A DNA stretch of 64,000 nucleotides, taken from Pseudoalteromonas denitrificans DSM 6059. Its GTDB lineage: Bacteria; Pseudomonadota; Gammaproteobacteria; Enterobacterales; Alteromonadaceae. A program made the translations under genes and the position numbers. A model generated the notes under the pieces. It searched no databases, had not been told where the DNA came from, and worked only from the letters and a program-made list of their open reading frames with translations. The stretch spans positions 1 to 64,000 of the forward strand of contig NZ_FOLO01000018.1 of NCBI RefSeq assembly GCF_900112265.1, written 5' to 3'. This document shows, piece by piece, positions 25,566-34,337 of the stretch (positions are counted from its first letter, which is position 1; each line of letters begins with the position of its first letter).

Positions 25566-26408
25566 TCAATCTAAAAATTTAGGAAATTTTGGTAGAGAGT
25601 CAAAGTCTTGTTTGTCATGATGAATGATCACCCTAGCCTTTTCTTTTACAACGAGTGTTTCAAATTTTTTTCTTGATGTTTTTATGGCTTGTTGATCTGT
25701 ATTATATTTATGTAATGTTTGTAACTTACGCCCTCTGCGGTGTATATATAGGTCACCTGTTAACAATATGTTTTCTGAGTTTTCTAATCGGACTAAAAGA
25801 ACGGAACCACCAGGAGTGTGACCAGGCATAGACAAAGTGACAACAGAATCATCTCCAAATACATCATATTTGTCTCTAAATGTTATGGTATCAGCTCCTT
25901 CTAGTGCCATATAAAATTTTCCAAACATTGTTTTAGTATTATTTTCAAACATATATAAACGTTCTTGTTCATTAATAATAAATGTTGATTTGGCAAACAG
26001 GTTTGCATTTCCTGAATGATCAGGATGTATATGTGAAAGCGATAGGTAATCAATATCGAGAGGTTTTAAATCTAGCTTTTTGAGTTGTTTTGTCAGTTTT
26101 GTATTTAACTTAGAATGCCATACGCCTTGTTTTATTCCATCAGGCAGGTCAGCTAAAGTTTCTTTATGGCCGGTTTCCCAAAGTAAGTCACCTTTTGGAT
26201 GACGAATCAAAAAACATGGATTGGCCAAGGTGGTTTTTTCGCCATCAAACTTACCTTTCTCAGATAAAGCACTCATATCAGATACATAAAAAATGCCACA
26301 ATCCATAGTGTATAGCTTTATTCTTCCATTGGAGGAGTCCTTCATTGTGCAGCCTGTTACGGATACGATGAAAACGAACATTAAAGAAGTTATTGATTTT
26401 ATTTTCAT
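25566..26408 (-). CDS. Lipoprotein metallo-beta-lactamase-fold hydrolase (lactonase-like)
   Basis: 280 residues. An N-terminal signal ends in the lipobox VTGC, so it is likely a membrane-attached lipoprotein facing the periplasm. The zinc motif is SHIHPDHSGN, with GHTPGGSVLL (His), LLTGDLYIH (Asp) and VIIHHD (His) in the order used by AHL-lactonase-type enzymes. Residue 35 onward (YTMDCGIFYVSDM) also fits that group. Possible substrates are acyl-homoserine lactones or other lactones/esters. It stands alone between two long intergenic regions. Confidence 0.82.
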   Translation of the reverse strand: MKIKSITSLMFVFIVSVTGCTMKDSSNGRIKLYTMDCGIFYVSDMSALSEKGKFDGEKTTLANPCFLIRHPKGDLLWETGHKETLADLPDGIKQGVWHSKLNTKLTKQLKKLDLKPLDIDYLSLSHIHPDHSGNANLFAKSTFIINEQERLYMFENNTKTMFGKFYMALEGADTITFRDKYDVFGDDSVVTLSMPGHTPGGSVLLVRLENSENILLTGDLYIHRRGRKLQTLHKYNTDQQAIKTSRKKFETLVVKEKARVIIHHDKQDFDSLPKFPKFLD

Positions 26409-27078
26409 CTGCCTTACTAAATACCTGTTTTAATTTTAGAGATAATGTTTAAAAAGAGAAACTGTACTAAATCTATCATAAAATACTCACGCTATTAATG
26501 ACTTTACGAATAAGTACATTTTAAGTTAGCCTTATTGAGTCTGTACCGCTAGCCAATCTTTAACATCTCCCTCAAAGAAAGAGACTTTCTATGATAAATT
26601 ATCGCTCAAAACATCATTGCAAAAATGATTATAGCAACTGCGCAAAAGATAAAATATCACCATATACAAGTGGAAAACAGTCTCACTTATGTGACTAACG
26701 CTGGTTTTTATGATATGTGAACTAGTTGCAAAGCTAAACTTAGGAATAAAAAATATCAACCAAGAGGTAAAAGTCATTGTTATCTCATTTTAAGTCTCAA
26801 ATTTATATTATCAGATCAATTTTATAAAGTGACAGCCTACACGCTTTAAATATTATTTTCAGCTACTCTTTAAGGCTTCCATACCTAGATCTCTAACTAA
26901 TGGATATAAAAGATATATTTTATTTATTTTTATGTTCCTCAGTTATCTTTTATCGCCTATGCTTATATCAATTACATTAATAAGTGTTGCAATAAAACCA
27001 CATAGAAATAATCACTTTTAATGTAATTAATAAAATAATTCTAAATTCAAACTGAATAAACATATTTAGGTGAGAGCT
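26409..27078. other. Long intergenic region with a possible small gene remnant
   Basis: No intact gene is supported. On the minus strand 26532-26588 reads KVSFFEGDVKDWLAVQTQ then stop, preceded by a stop. This resembles the end of AlpA-type phage regulators but is too short to trust. A 62-codon minus frame at 26589-26777 looks spurious. Confidence 0.35.
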
Positions 27079-27459
27079 ATGAGTAAAGGCAATTTAAATG
27101 TTTCAATTACAAATCTAACGGGTGAAACCATATACGATGTAAGCTTTTTACATAATTATAAAAATGATGCTTATAATGAAGGAAGAACCGCAACGATAGA
27201 AAAAGGCGAAACGATAGGCGTTGGAGAAGTAACATTTTGGACCGAATCTGAAAATGATGCGGCTAATTTTTGGTGGGTACAGTTTGAACATTTTGAAACC
27301 TATTATGCCAGCCAGTTAGGTAAATTTAACTGTGAATTAACCATTGATGATAAAACAAGCGATGGTGCAGTACGCATAATAGTAACTTTAGATGAAATGA
27401 CCGTGACTCCCCCTGTTTCAGATCCAAAATCAACTAAAATTAAAGCGACTAAACGGTAA
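27079..27459 (+). CDS. Small beta-rich protein, possibly of the Up-regulated-in-Daf-2 fold family
   Basis: 126 residues. Strands such as LNVSITNLTGETIYDVSFLH, a WWVQFEHF block and a FNCELT segment resemble the small secreted or cytosolic beta-sandwich family named after nematode Daf-2-regulated proteins, which also occurs in bacteria and fungi. No signal peptide is visible. ATG 27079 is chosen because AGGTGAG lies upstream; GTG 27070 is in frame. The C-terminus is a Lys/Thr-rich tail. Function unknown; it stands alone. Confidence 0.6.
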   Translation: MSKGNLNVSITNLTGETIYDVSFLHNYKNDAYNEGRTATIEKGETIGVGEVTFWTESENDAANFWWVQFEHFETYYASQLGKFNCELTIDDKTSDGAVRIIVTLDEMTVTPPVSDPKSTKIKATKR

Positions 27460-27946
27460 TTCTGTGGTGATTCATAAATAATTATGGCTAAGTAGATTAT
27501 ATAAAACGCTATATTAGAAGCCATTCAATTTAAAATTCATAATGTGCTTCTATCTCATCTATACATTATTTTTAGATTTGATCTAGCAACTAATAATAAA
27601 TTATAAAGGGTTTATTGCCTACAACTCAAAGAGTTTGTTAGTGGTTTAAAAATGACATCTAATTTTGCTTACGAATTAAATAAATTGATAACCCATGACT
27701 AACATTACACTGATTATTTAAATTCTGAATTTTTACTTTCATTCCTAAACTATGCTCAAAATCAAGATAGCGATTATCGTTACTCTTTCTTAACCCTATA
27801 AAACATTATCAAAACATGAAATATATTGTGCTAATTTTTCAGTTGTATCACGCTTAAGGTCAACGATATAAAATAAGAAAGAGACTTCGATTTCATTATT
27901 TTACAAAGCAGGGTTAAGGTCGCGTGCTGGCTTAATTTATTAAAGG
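27460..27946. other. Intergenic, no gene seen
   Basis: AT-rich sequence between the stops of a plus- and a minus-strand gene. I see neither a convincing hairpin nor a reading frame. Confidence 0.4.
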
Positions 27947-28504
27947 TTATGGCATAAATTTCATTAAGCGTTTAAAGTTATCCTGTCCACGCACAACCCA
28001 ATGTGGTGTCGCTTTACCTACGCCTGCCATTTGTAGTTGAGGGTGATGTTTCATTACAGTGTCTATTATCATTTCTTGATCTGGGTCAACATCAACAAAA
28101 AATATATGTTTACCTTTGTGCAATAACTCTTGAAAGCGTTCAAAATTAATATTTGGTTTTTGAATACCAATTAAACCCCCTTCCCATGTACAAAAGCCAA
28201 GTATAATAATAGAAAGAAAAATGAAAGGGATCCAACCTGCTTCACTATGTGTCCATCCCATAAAATAAGCGACGGCTAAAGTTAAAATAGCGCTTACAAC
28301 GCCTATTGCTCCCCAAACCTCAGTTGAATGAACAACATCTAATTTCAACACAGATTCAACTTCATGCAGATGGTGCTCTTCCACCTCAAAGTCGTGTTCA
28401 CTTAATACATGTATTTGAGGTTCGGTGAAACCTTGAGACTCTAGCTCTTGCTCTACTTGTTCTAGATCATCAAGATCTTCTGTAACGTAATAATGTCTAA
28501 TCAT
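27947..28504 (-). CDS. Two-helix inner-membrane protein of unknown function
   Basis: 185 residues. An N-terminal acidic domain (VTEDLDDLEQVEQELESQGF, and His/Glu-rich around residue 42) precedes two membrane helices (VWGAIGVVSAILTLAVAYF, then PFIFLSIIILGFCTW). A C-terminal domain has HIFFVDVDPDQE and ends near HWVVRG. Similar proteins in gammaproteobacteria are annotated loosely (magnesium transporter, NAD/FAD-using enzyme) without evidence. The paired domains around a helical hairpin suggest a sensor or ligand-binding module. Single gene. Confidence 0.6.
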   Translation of the reverse strand: MIRHYYVTEDLDDLEQVEQELESQGFTEPQIHVLSEHDFEVEEHHLHEVESVLKLDVVHSTEVWGAIGVVSAILTLAVAYFMGWTHSEAGWIPFIFLSIIILGFCTWEGGLIGIQKPNINFERFQELLHKGKHIFFVDVDPDQEMIIDTVMKHHPQLQMAGVGKATPHWVVRGQDNFKRLMKFMP

Positions 28505-28631
28505 GACATACTCCTTTTAAATACAAAGGTGTACCGCGCCATCTTTCGTGACTTACGATTAATATTTTCAGCACAGTAAATAAATCATCTACCCACTATT
28601 TGCTTAAAGTATAGCAGTAATTTAAAAAACG

Positions 28632-29003
28632 CTATTCATGTCGATTAAGTTCATGCATCATAGCCGCAGCCAATTTCATCCACTCTTCAAATAAAGATTT
28701 AGCCAATACAATCGTGCCCAAAGTTGACTCTTTTGGTTTACTATTTATTGTCAAAGATAATACCTCAACGATTCTTCTGACTTGTCTGGAATTTAAAGAT
28801 ACATAAAAGCTATCAAGGTGAATATTTTCAGGCTGATAATTTAACCTTTCAACAGGTTGATTAGACAATAATATATTAATCTGGTGCGCTAACTCAGGTT
28901 CAACCAGTTTAATCAATGTATGAGTCAATTCAAGGCTACCCCGACTAAAAATAGCCTCCTTATATTCAGGTGAAACCAACGCGATGTTAAAATCAAGTGC
29001 CAT
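28632..29003 (-). CDS. Hypothetical protein, 123 aa
   Basis: A cytoplasmic, mainly helical protein (MALDFNIALVSPEYKEAIFS...). ATG 29003 is preferred because GAGG lies six bases upstream, while the longer frame starts at a TTG inside that site. No family recognised. It precedes nothing co-directional closely; the kinase gene ends 57 bp upstream of it on the same strand, so the two may be co-transcribed. Confidence 0.6.
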   Translation of the reverse strand: MALDFNIALVSPEYKEAIFSRGSLELTHTLIKLVEPELAHQINILLSNQPVERLNYQPENIHLDSFYVSLNSRQVRRIVEVLSLTINSKPKESTLGTIVLAKSLFEEWMKLAAAMMHELNRHE

Positions 29004-29059
29004 AACAAACCTCAAAATAAAACTGCATCACTAAAAATGAATACTCTATAAAATATAGC

Positions 29060-29566
29060 TTAAAATTCTGTCTCAATAATTTTTTGTGCACACTGTGAAG
29101 GAGAGTAATTGAATGTATTTAAATGCATATCATATAAGACGCCTTCGTGAATACTTTCAAATTGTGAGGCGGCTAACCCAATTGCACGATTTCCTCGGGC
29201 TAGTTCACGCTTAGTTAGCTCATCTAGCGGGCACTCAAGTTTAAATATTTTCAGATTAAAGCCATTAAGCTCATCCATAAACTCTGTATAAGTTTTTTGA
29301 CCACAAAAAACGATATCAACAATGACATTATGTCCTGTCTCAGCAAGGGCTTTAATTGATTTTGCAATAGCCAACTTCATATTAGGGAAGTTATTTGAAC
29401 CTGCAGGAACGTCATAAGGAGTCATATCCCAAAAAGCGTCTAATGCGCATAATAAATAAACTTCTGCGAACCTGGATTGAAATTGTGATTGTAATTCTCG
29501 TGCTAATGTTGTTTTCCCTGAACTAGAAGTACCATTAAGTACAATAATTTTGCCATTTTTTTTCAT
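29060..29566 (-). CDS. CPT-like phosphotransferase (P-loop kinase)
   Basis: 168 residues. Walker A is LNGTSSSGKTTLA. NVIVDIVFCGQKTY carries an Asp where the chloramphenicol-phosphotransferase family has its catalytic Asp, and LDELTKRELARGNRAIGLA is the Arg-rich lid typical of that family. It should phosphorylate a small hydroxyl substrate using ATP. Whether that is an antibiotic is unknown, because many chromosomal CPT-like proteins have no known substrate. Confidence 0.8.
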   Translation of the reverse strand: MKKNGKIIVLNGTSSSGKTTLARELQSQFQSRFAEVYLLCALDAFWDMTPYDVPAGSNNFPNMKLAIAKSIKALAETGHNVIVDIVFCGQKTYTEFMDELNGFNLKIFKLECPLDELTKRELARGNRAIGLAASQFESIHEGVLYDMHLNTFNYSPSQCAQKIIETEF

Positions 29567-29616
29567 TTTTTGATTAACCTAACGATTTAAAACAAACTCG
29601 CTTACTAAAACCTATT

Positions 29617-30420
29617 TTAAATCCTAATTCCGCCATCGATTTCAATTACACGGCCTGTAAAAAAGTCATTTTCAATTATGTATTGCGCAGAGTGTGCAAT
29701 TTCTTCAGCAGTACCAAACCGACCTACTGACGTACCTTGTATCATTCTAGCTTGTGCCTGAGGTTTCATTGCACGTGTCATTTGTGTATCAATAACACCC
29801 GGTGCAATTGCAGCAACTCTGATATTAAATTGACCAAGTTCTTTAGCCCAAGTGGTTGTTAATGCAACCACACCCGCTTTTGACGCAGCGTAGTTTGTTT
29901 GCCCCATATTACCTGCACGTGAAATACTCGACATATTGATGATCACTCCAGAACAAGGATCATTTTTTTGTGCTTCAATCATATAGGTAGCCGCCTCTCT
30001 GCCACATAGAAATACACCAGTCAGATTTACATCTATAACAGATTGAAATTGGCTTAAAGACATTCGGTCAACTATTTCACCCTCTTTGACTTTTATAAAC
30101 ATACCATCTCGGGTTATGCCAGCATTATTGATAAGAACATCAATAGAACCAAAATCATGATTAACTTGCTTGAATACTTTAATAACCTCATCTTCATTAG
30201 TGACATTTGCCACATACGCAAGCACTTTACTTGTATCGGAACTTGAGCCTTCTTTAGTTATATCCCCTTTAGTTAATAAAGATATAGCATCACTTAATTG
30301 TGTTTGTGTCATATCAATTAAAGCAATATTTGCTCCTTGTTTAAAAAATGATTGTGCCATTGCAAAACCTAAACCTTGTGCACCACCGGTAATGACAATC
30401 GTTTTATTTTTAATATTCAT
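29617..30420 (-). CDS. SDR-family 3-oxoacyl/3-hydroxyacyl reductase
   Basis: 267 residues. The Rossmann motif is TGGAQGLGFAMAQ (TGxxxGxG), with NNAG at the strand-4 position, catalytic YAASK and a C-terminal GGIRI. FabG-like. Beside the 3-hydroxyacyl-CoA dehydrogenase in a branched-chain amino acid island, it is probably a 3-hydroxyacyl-CoA dehydrogenase or reductase for the isoleucine/fatty-acid branch. It lies behind a terminator, so it may also have its own promoter. Confidence 0.85.
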   Translation of the reverse strand: MNIKNKTIVITGGAQGLGFAMAQSFFKQGANIALIDMTQTQLSDAISLLTKGDITKEGSSSDTSKVLAYVANVTNEDEVIKVFKQVNHDFGSIDVLINNAGITRDGMFIKVKEGEIVDRMSLSQFQSVIDVNLTGVFLCGREAATYMIEAQKNDPCSGVIINMSSISRAGNMGQTNYAASKAGVVALTTTWAKELGQFNIRVAAIAPGVIDTQMTRAMKPQAQARMIQGTSVGRFGTAEEIAHSAQYIIENDFFTGRVIEIDGGIRI

Positions 30421-30484
30421 ATTATGCGCTCATTCACTCTTTTTACTTAAAATATCGAATTCTTAAATTAATGGCAAAAAAAAA

Positions 30485-30507
30485 CCTTATAAATTAATTT
30501 CATAAGG
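30485..30507 (-). terminator. Terminator after the 3-hydroxyacyl-CoA dehydrogenase gene
   Basis: CCTTAT/ATAAGG stem, followed on the minus strand by nine T. It separates the tight four-gene block upstream from the SDR gene. Confidence 0.75.
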
Positions 30508-30546
30508 CTTTTTTGCTTAACAAATTTATTTAATGCTTTCTTTAAA

Positions 30547-31437
30547 CTATTTATTGAATTGCGCAGATACCACTAAGTCTTTCATGCCATTAGACCAGTC
30601 ATAAAAACCATGGCCAGATTTAGCGCCCATATGCCCTGCAGTAACCATATTTACCAGTAATGGTGCAGGTGCATATTTATCATCACCTAGACCATCTTGT
30701 AAAACACGCATTATGTATAAACATACATCTAGGCCGATAAAATCGGCTAGTTGTAATGGTCCCATAGGATGCGCCATACCAAGCTTCATTATTTGGTCTA
30801 TTTCATTCACACCGGCAACACCATTTTGAAGAGATAAAATCGCTTCATTGATCATTGGCATTAATATACGGTTAGCTACAAAACCTGGATAATCATTTGC
30901 TGGAACAGCTGTTTTGTGTAACTTATCACATAATGAAATAATGCAATTAGTTGTCTCTTTAGATGTTAAGTAACCATTAATAACTTCAACTAACTTCATC
31001 ACAGGCACAGGGTTCATAAAGTGCATGCCAATCACTTTTTCAGCACGTTTTGTTACACTGGCTATTTTAGTGATTGAAATTGAAGAAGTATTCGATGCTA
31101 AAATGGCATCAGCCTTACAATATTCATCTAACTCTTTAAAAATGTTAAGTTTAATTTCAGGGTTTTCTGTTGCTGCTTCTACAACTAAATCAACAGTTTC
31201 AACACCAGCTTTCATTTGGGTAAATGTTGAAATATTGTTTAATGTATCACGCTTAACTTGTTCTGTAATCGCTTCTTTTTTTACTTGACGGTCTAGATTT
31301 TTAGCAATTGTTGTAAGTGCTTTATCTAGTGCCGTTTGTGAAATATCAACTAAATTAACTTTAAAACCATTTTGTGCAAATACATGGGCAATGCCATTAC
31401 CCATAGTACCTGAACCAATTACTGCAATCTGTTTCAT
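30547..31437 (-). CDS. 3-hydroxyacyl-CoA (3-hydroxybutyryl-CoA) dehydrogenase
   Basis: NAD-dependent oxidation of (S)-3-hydroxyacyl-CoA to 3-ketoacyl-CoA. 296 residues, the single-domain-pair Hbd/PaaH type. AVIGSGTMGNGIAHVFAQNG is the NAD site, IASNTSSISI and GMHFMNPVPVMKLVE carry the catalytic Ser/His region, and GANDYPGF-like PANDYPGFVANRI starts the dimer domain. It begins one base after the mmsB stop, so it is the last gene of a tight block with mmsB, the hydrolase and the hydratase. Confidence 0.9.
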   Translation of the reverse strand: MKQIAVIGSGTMGNGIAHVFAQNGFKVNLVDISQTALDKALTTIAKNLDRQVKKEAITEQVKRDTLNNISTFTQMKAGVETVDLVVEAATENPEIKLNIFKELDEYCKADAILASNTSSISITKIASVTKRAEKVIGMHFMNPVPVMKLVEVINGYLTSKETTNCIISLCDKLHKTAVPANDYPGFVANRILMPMINEAILSLQNGVAGVNEIDQIMKLGMAHPMGPLQLADFIGLDVCLYIMRVLQDGLGDDKYAPAPLLVNMVTAGHMGAKSGHGFYDWSNGMKDLVVSAQFNK

Positions 31438-31438
31438 A

Positions 31439-32329
31439 TTATTCTGCTTTTGAAAACAATTTAAAAATTGAAGAAAAATCTTGAGAACCCATATTTTGGT
31501 TTTGCATCAAGTTATAAAGGTTTTTAGCAAGTGCCCCCATAGGCGTACTTGAATTACTATGATTAGCTGCATCCATGGCTAAACCTAAATCTTTAGCCAT
31601 TAAGTCAACCATAAAGCCACCTTTATAATCATTTGATGAAGGCACGTTCTCAAGTACATCAGGACAAGGGTTATATAATTCTAATGTCCAATTACGGCCA
31701 GAGCTTTGTAGCATGATCTCAGACAAAACCTTAGGATCAAGACCATTATCGATACCCATTTGCAAAGCTTCACTGGTACCTGCCATTAAGACACTTAACA
31801 ACATGTTATTACATATTTTAGCAACTTGCCCTGCACCAATATCACCGGCATGGAATATATTTTTACCCATGTCTTTTAAAACAATTTCTGCTTTAGCAAA
31901 ATCATTGCCATTGGCACCCACAATAAAAGTTAAAGTACCATTTGTTGCACCTGCGGTACCACCTGATACGGGCGCATCAACAAAACTAATATTTGCATCA
32001 GCTAAACCAGCGCCAACAATACGCGCAGACTCAGCATCAATAGTGCTACAGTCAATCACTTGTGTTGTTTTATCTAATACAGATATTAAGCCAGTTTCAC
32101 CTAAATATAGTCCTTTTACGTGTTTACCTGCTGGCAGCATGCTAATGACATAATCTTTATCAATTGCACAGTCATTGACATGTGCTGCAATAGTAGCACC
32201 TGCATCTGCCAATGTTTGCATTGCCTGTTCACTTAAGTCAAAAACTGTAACAGTGTGCCCTGCTTTAACTAAGTTAGCAGCCATTGGACCACCCATATTA
32301 CCTAAGCCAATAAATCCGATATTTGCCAT
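31439..32329 (-). CDS. mmsB: 3-hydroxyisobutyrate dehydrogenase
   Basis: Oxidises 3-hydroxyisobutyrate to methylmalonate semialdehyde in valine breakdown. 296 residues, normal length. NAD site IGFIGLGNMGGPMAANL, substrate loop DAPVSGGTAGATNGTL, catalytic Lys in GQVAKICNNML. It lies four bases after the hydrolase stop, giving the pathway order hydratase-hydrolase-dehydrogenase. The mmsA gene, which acts next, is not in the window. Confidence 0.93.
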   Translation of the reverse strand: MANIGFIGLGNMGGPMAANLVKAGHTVTVFDLSEQAMQTLADAGATIAAHVNDCAIDKDYVISMLPAGKHVKGLYLGETGLISVLDKTTQVIDCSTIDAESARIVGAGLADANISFVDAPVSGGTAGATNGTLTFIVGANGNDFAKAEIVLKDMGKNIFHAGDIGAGQVAKICNNMLLSVLMAGTSEALQMGIDNGLDPKVLSEIMLQSSGRNWTLELYNPCPDVLENVPSSNDYKGGFMVDLMAKDLGLAMDAANHSNSSTPMGALAKNLYNLMQNQNMGSQDFSSIFKLFSKAE

Positions 32330-32333
32330 GTTA

Positions 32334-33464
32334 TTAATCCTTTCCTAAATTTTGTAACGGGTGTTGGCCCTTAGCCCATATGGACTCAAAAAATGGTGCT
32401 ATCTGTTCATCAGGTACTGAATTTAAATCAGGGTATTTCCAGTTTGGTTTACCGTCTTTATCAATTAATAAAGCGCGTACACCTTCTTGAAACTCCCCAA
32501 AACGACCACATTGCACTGACATAGATAACTCTTGTCTAAAACAATCACCTAAACTCATACCATCAGCATGCTTTAGTTGTTGAAAAACAAGATGGGCACT
32601 CAGTGGACTACCATGGTTTAAACCTTTTTGTGCACGGTTAAACCACTTATCTTCTATCTCTATATTAAGTACGTAGTTCACTTTATCGCTTAAAGCATTA
32701 TGCTTTGACATCTTAGATATTAAATCAATATGCTTTTTTACTTCTGATATAGGCGGTTTTCCAGAAGTATTTTGAAATCCTTGTAATACTTCGCTTAATT
32801 TATCGTGGTTAAGTGCTTTTGTTTTGCCCCATTTGGTAAGCAAAAGCTTTTCAATTAAGTCTGATTTAAAGCTGTGTTTAATAAAATAATCTGCAAGGCC
32901 CACAAAACGTGCATCTTCACTATTCATAGAAGCACCTGTTAGTCCTAAAAATAAACCAACTTGATCTGGCATTTTATTTAAGAAATAACTGCCACCCACG
33001 TCAGGATATAACCCTATGGTTATTTCTGGCATTGCAATGCGTGCTGTTTCAGTCACAACTTTATGACTCGCACCAGCCATTAAGCCAAGACCGCCCCCCA
33101 TAATAATACCATTGCCCCATAGTAAAATGGGCTTTTCAAAACGGTGTATTAAATAATCTAATTTATATTCCGCGCTAAAGAAACTTTCAATGTAATTATC
33201 AGGATCGCTTTTACTATCAACTTCAGTTGCCATCGCCTTATATAGACTTACAACATCACCCCCAGCACAAAATGATTTTTCACCTGCACCTTCCAATACA
33301 ACAAGCGCAATATCATCATTTTTTTGCCACGCTTCCAACTGCGGTGTTAACAGTTGGATCATATCCATATTAAGTGCATTTAGTGATTTTTCTGAATTTA
33401 AAGTCGCAATACCAATTTTTAAACCATATACAGACTCTAATTCTTTAAACAAAACGCAACTCAT
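32334..33464 (-). CDS. 3-hydroxyisobutyryl-CoA hydrolase
   Basis: Crotonase-fold thioesterase releasing 3-hydroxyisobutyrate in valine catabolism. About 376 residues. EKSFCAGGDVVSLYKA and GNGIIMGGGLGLMAG form the oxyanion region, and MPEITIGLYPDVGGSYFL carries the catalytic Glu and Asp. It is longer than enoyl-CoA hydratases, as expected for HIBCH. I start it at ATG 33464, whose A is the last base of the upstream stop (TAATG), rather than at 33479. Confidence 0.9.
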   Translation of the reverse strand: MSCVLFKELESVYGLKIGIATLNSEKSLNALNMDMIQLLTPQLEAWQKNDDIALVVLEGAGEKSFCAGGDVVSLYKAMATEVDSKSDPDNYIESFFSAEYKLDYLIHRFEKPILLWGNGIIMGGGLGLMAGASHKVVTETARIAMPEITIGLYPDVGGSYFLNKMPDQVGLFLGLTGASMNSEDARFVGLADYFIKHSFKSDLIEKLLLTKWGKTKALNHDKLSEVLQGFQNTSGKPPISEVKKHIDLISKMSKHNALSDKVNYVLNIEIEDKWFNRAQKGLNHGSPLSAHLVFQQLKHADGMSLGDCFRQELSMSVQCGRFGEFQEGVRALLIDKDGKPNWKYPDLNSVPDEQIAPFFESIWAKGQHPLQNLGKD

Positions 33465-34240
33465 TAGCCATTCACCCAATTTGCTTTACGTTTTTCTAGG
33501 AAAGCCTGAACACCTTCTTTTTGATCTTTTGTATCAAACAAACCAACAAACATTTCACGTTCTAATGGTAAAGCCCCTCGGGTTGAACCAAAACGTCCTT
33601 GTTGAATCAGTGTTTTACACGCAGCTACGGCAACTGGACTTTGATCTTCTACTTTTTTAGCAAGTGCTAATGCATGCGCTAATGACGCGCCGGTATCAAC
33701 GACTTCTTCAACTAAACCAATACTTAATGCTTTATCTGCTTTTAAACGTTCGCCACACAAGATCATGCGTTTTGCCCAACCTTCACCAACTAAAGTAGCT
33801 AAATTTTGAGTACCACCGGCACAAGGTAATAAACCCACTTTAGCCTCAGGTAATGCCACTTGTGCTTGTTGTTCAATGATTCTAATATCACACGCTAACG
33901 CAACTTCTAATCCACCACCCATAGCAAAACCATTAATCGCTGCAATTGAAACGCCTCTAAAATCAGATAAAGCTTCAAATGCCTGACCAAATACAAATGA
34001 CATATCAGCAGCAATACCTTTATCACCTGATGCAAATACATTTAAGTCTGCACCTGCACTGAAGAATTTTTCACCTTCCCCTGTGATCACTAAAGAATAA
34101 ATATTTTTATCCGCATTGAGTTCATGTACTAATGTTTTTAATGCCACTAATGTATCGCGTGTCCAAGTATTTGCTGGTGGATTTGACATGGTTAAAACAG
34201 CAATATGATCTTGTTTTTCTAATTTAATTTGAGCTGACAT
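33464..34240 (-). CDS. Enoyl-CoA hydratase (methacrylyl-CoA hydratase role likely)
   Basis: 258 residues. EKFFSAGADLNVF and AINGFAMGGGLEVALACD form the oxyanion hole, and LPEAKVGLLPCAGGTQNL has one catalytic Glu at the usual place while the second position is less typical. ATG 34240 follows AGGAA; the frame from 34270 has no site. It overlaps the hydrolase by one base. In this context it probably hydrates methacrylyl-CoA or tiglyl-CoA. Confidence 0.88.
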   Translation of the reverse strand: MSAQIKLEKQDHIAVLTMSNPPANTWTRDTLVALKTLVHELNADKNIYSLVITGEGEKFFSAGADLNVFASGDKGIAADMSFVFGQAFEALSDFRGVSIAAINGFAMGGGLEVALACDIRIIEQQAQVALPEAKVGLLPCAGGTQNLATLVGEGWAKRMILCGERLKADKALSIGLVEEVVDTGASLAHALALAKKVEDQSPVAVAACKTLIQQGRFGSTRGALPLEREMFVGLFDTKDQKEGVQAFLEKRKANWVNG

Positions 34241-34305
34241 TTGAATATTCCTCATTTTTTGAATAGGCATTTATTCAATGAAATGCCACTCATTCACACA
34301 TAAAA

Positions 34306-34327
34306 ATGCGGGAGAAAGTTCCCGCAT
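34306..34327 (-). terminator. Terminator after the acyl-CoA dehydrogenase gene
   Basis: ATGCGGGA pairs with TCCCGCAT, followed on the minus strand by TTTTTATG. It lies inside the catabolic arm, between acyl-CoA dehydrogenase and hydratase genes, so the hydratase block may need readthrough or its own promoter. Confidence 0.75.
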
Positions 34328-34337
34328 AAAATAATTA

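Noticed and set aside
26589-26777. 62-codon minus-strand frame
   Set aside because: No ribosome binding site, atypical composition, no recognisable motif.
31713-32153. 146-codon plus-strand frame opposite mmsB
   Set aside because: Shadow of a strongly coding gene on the other strand.
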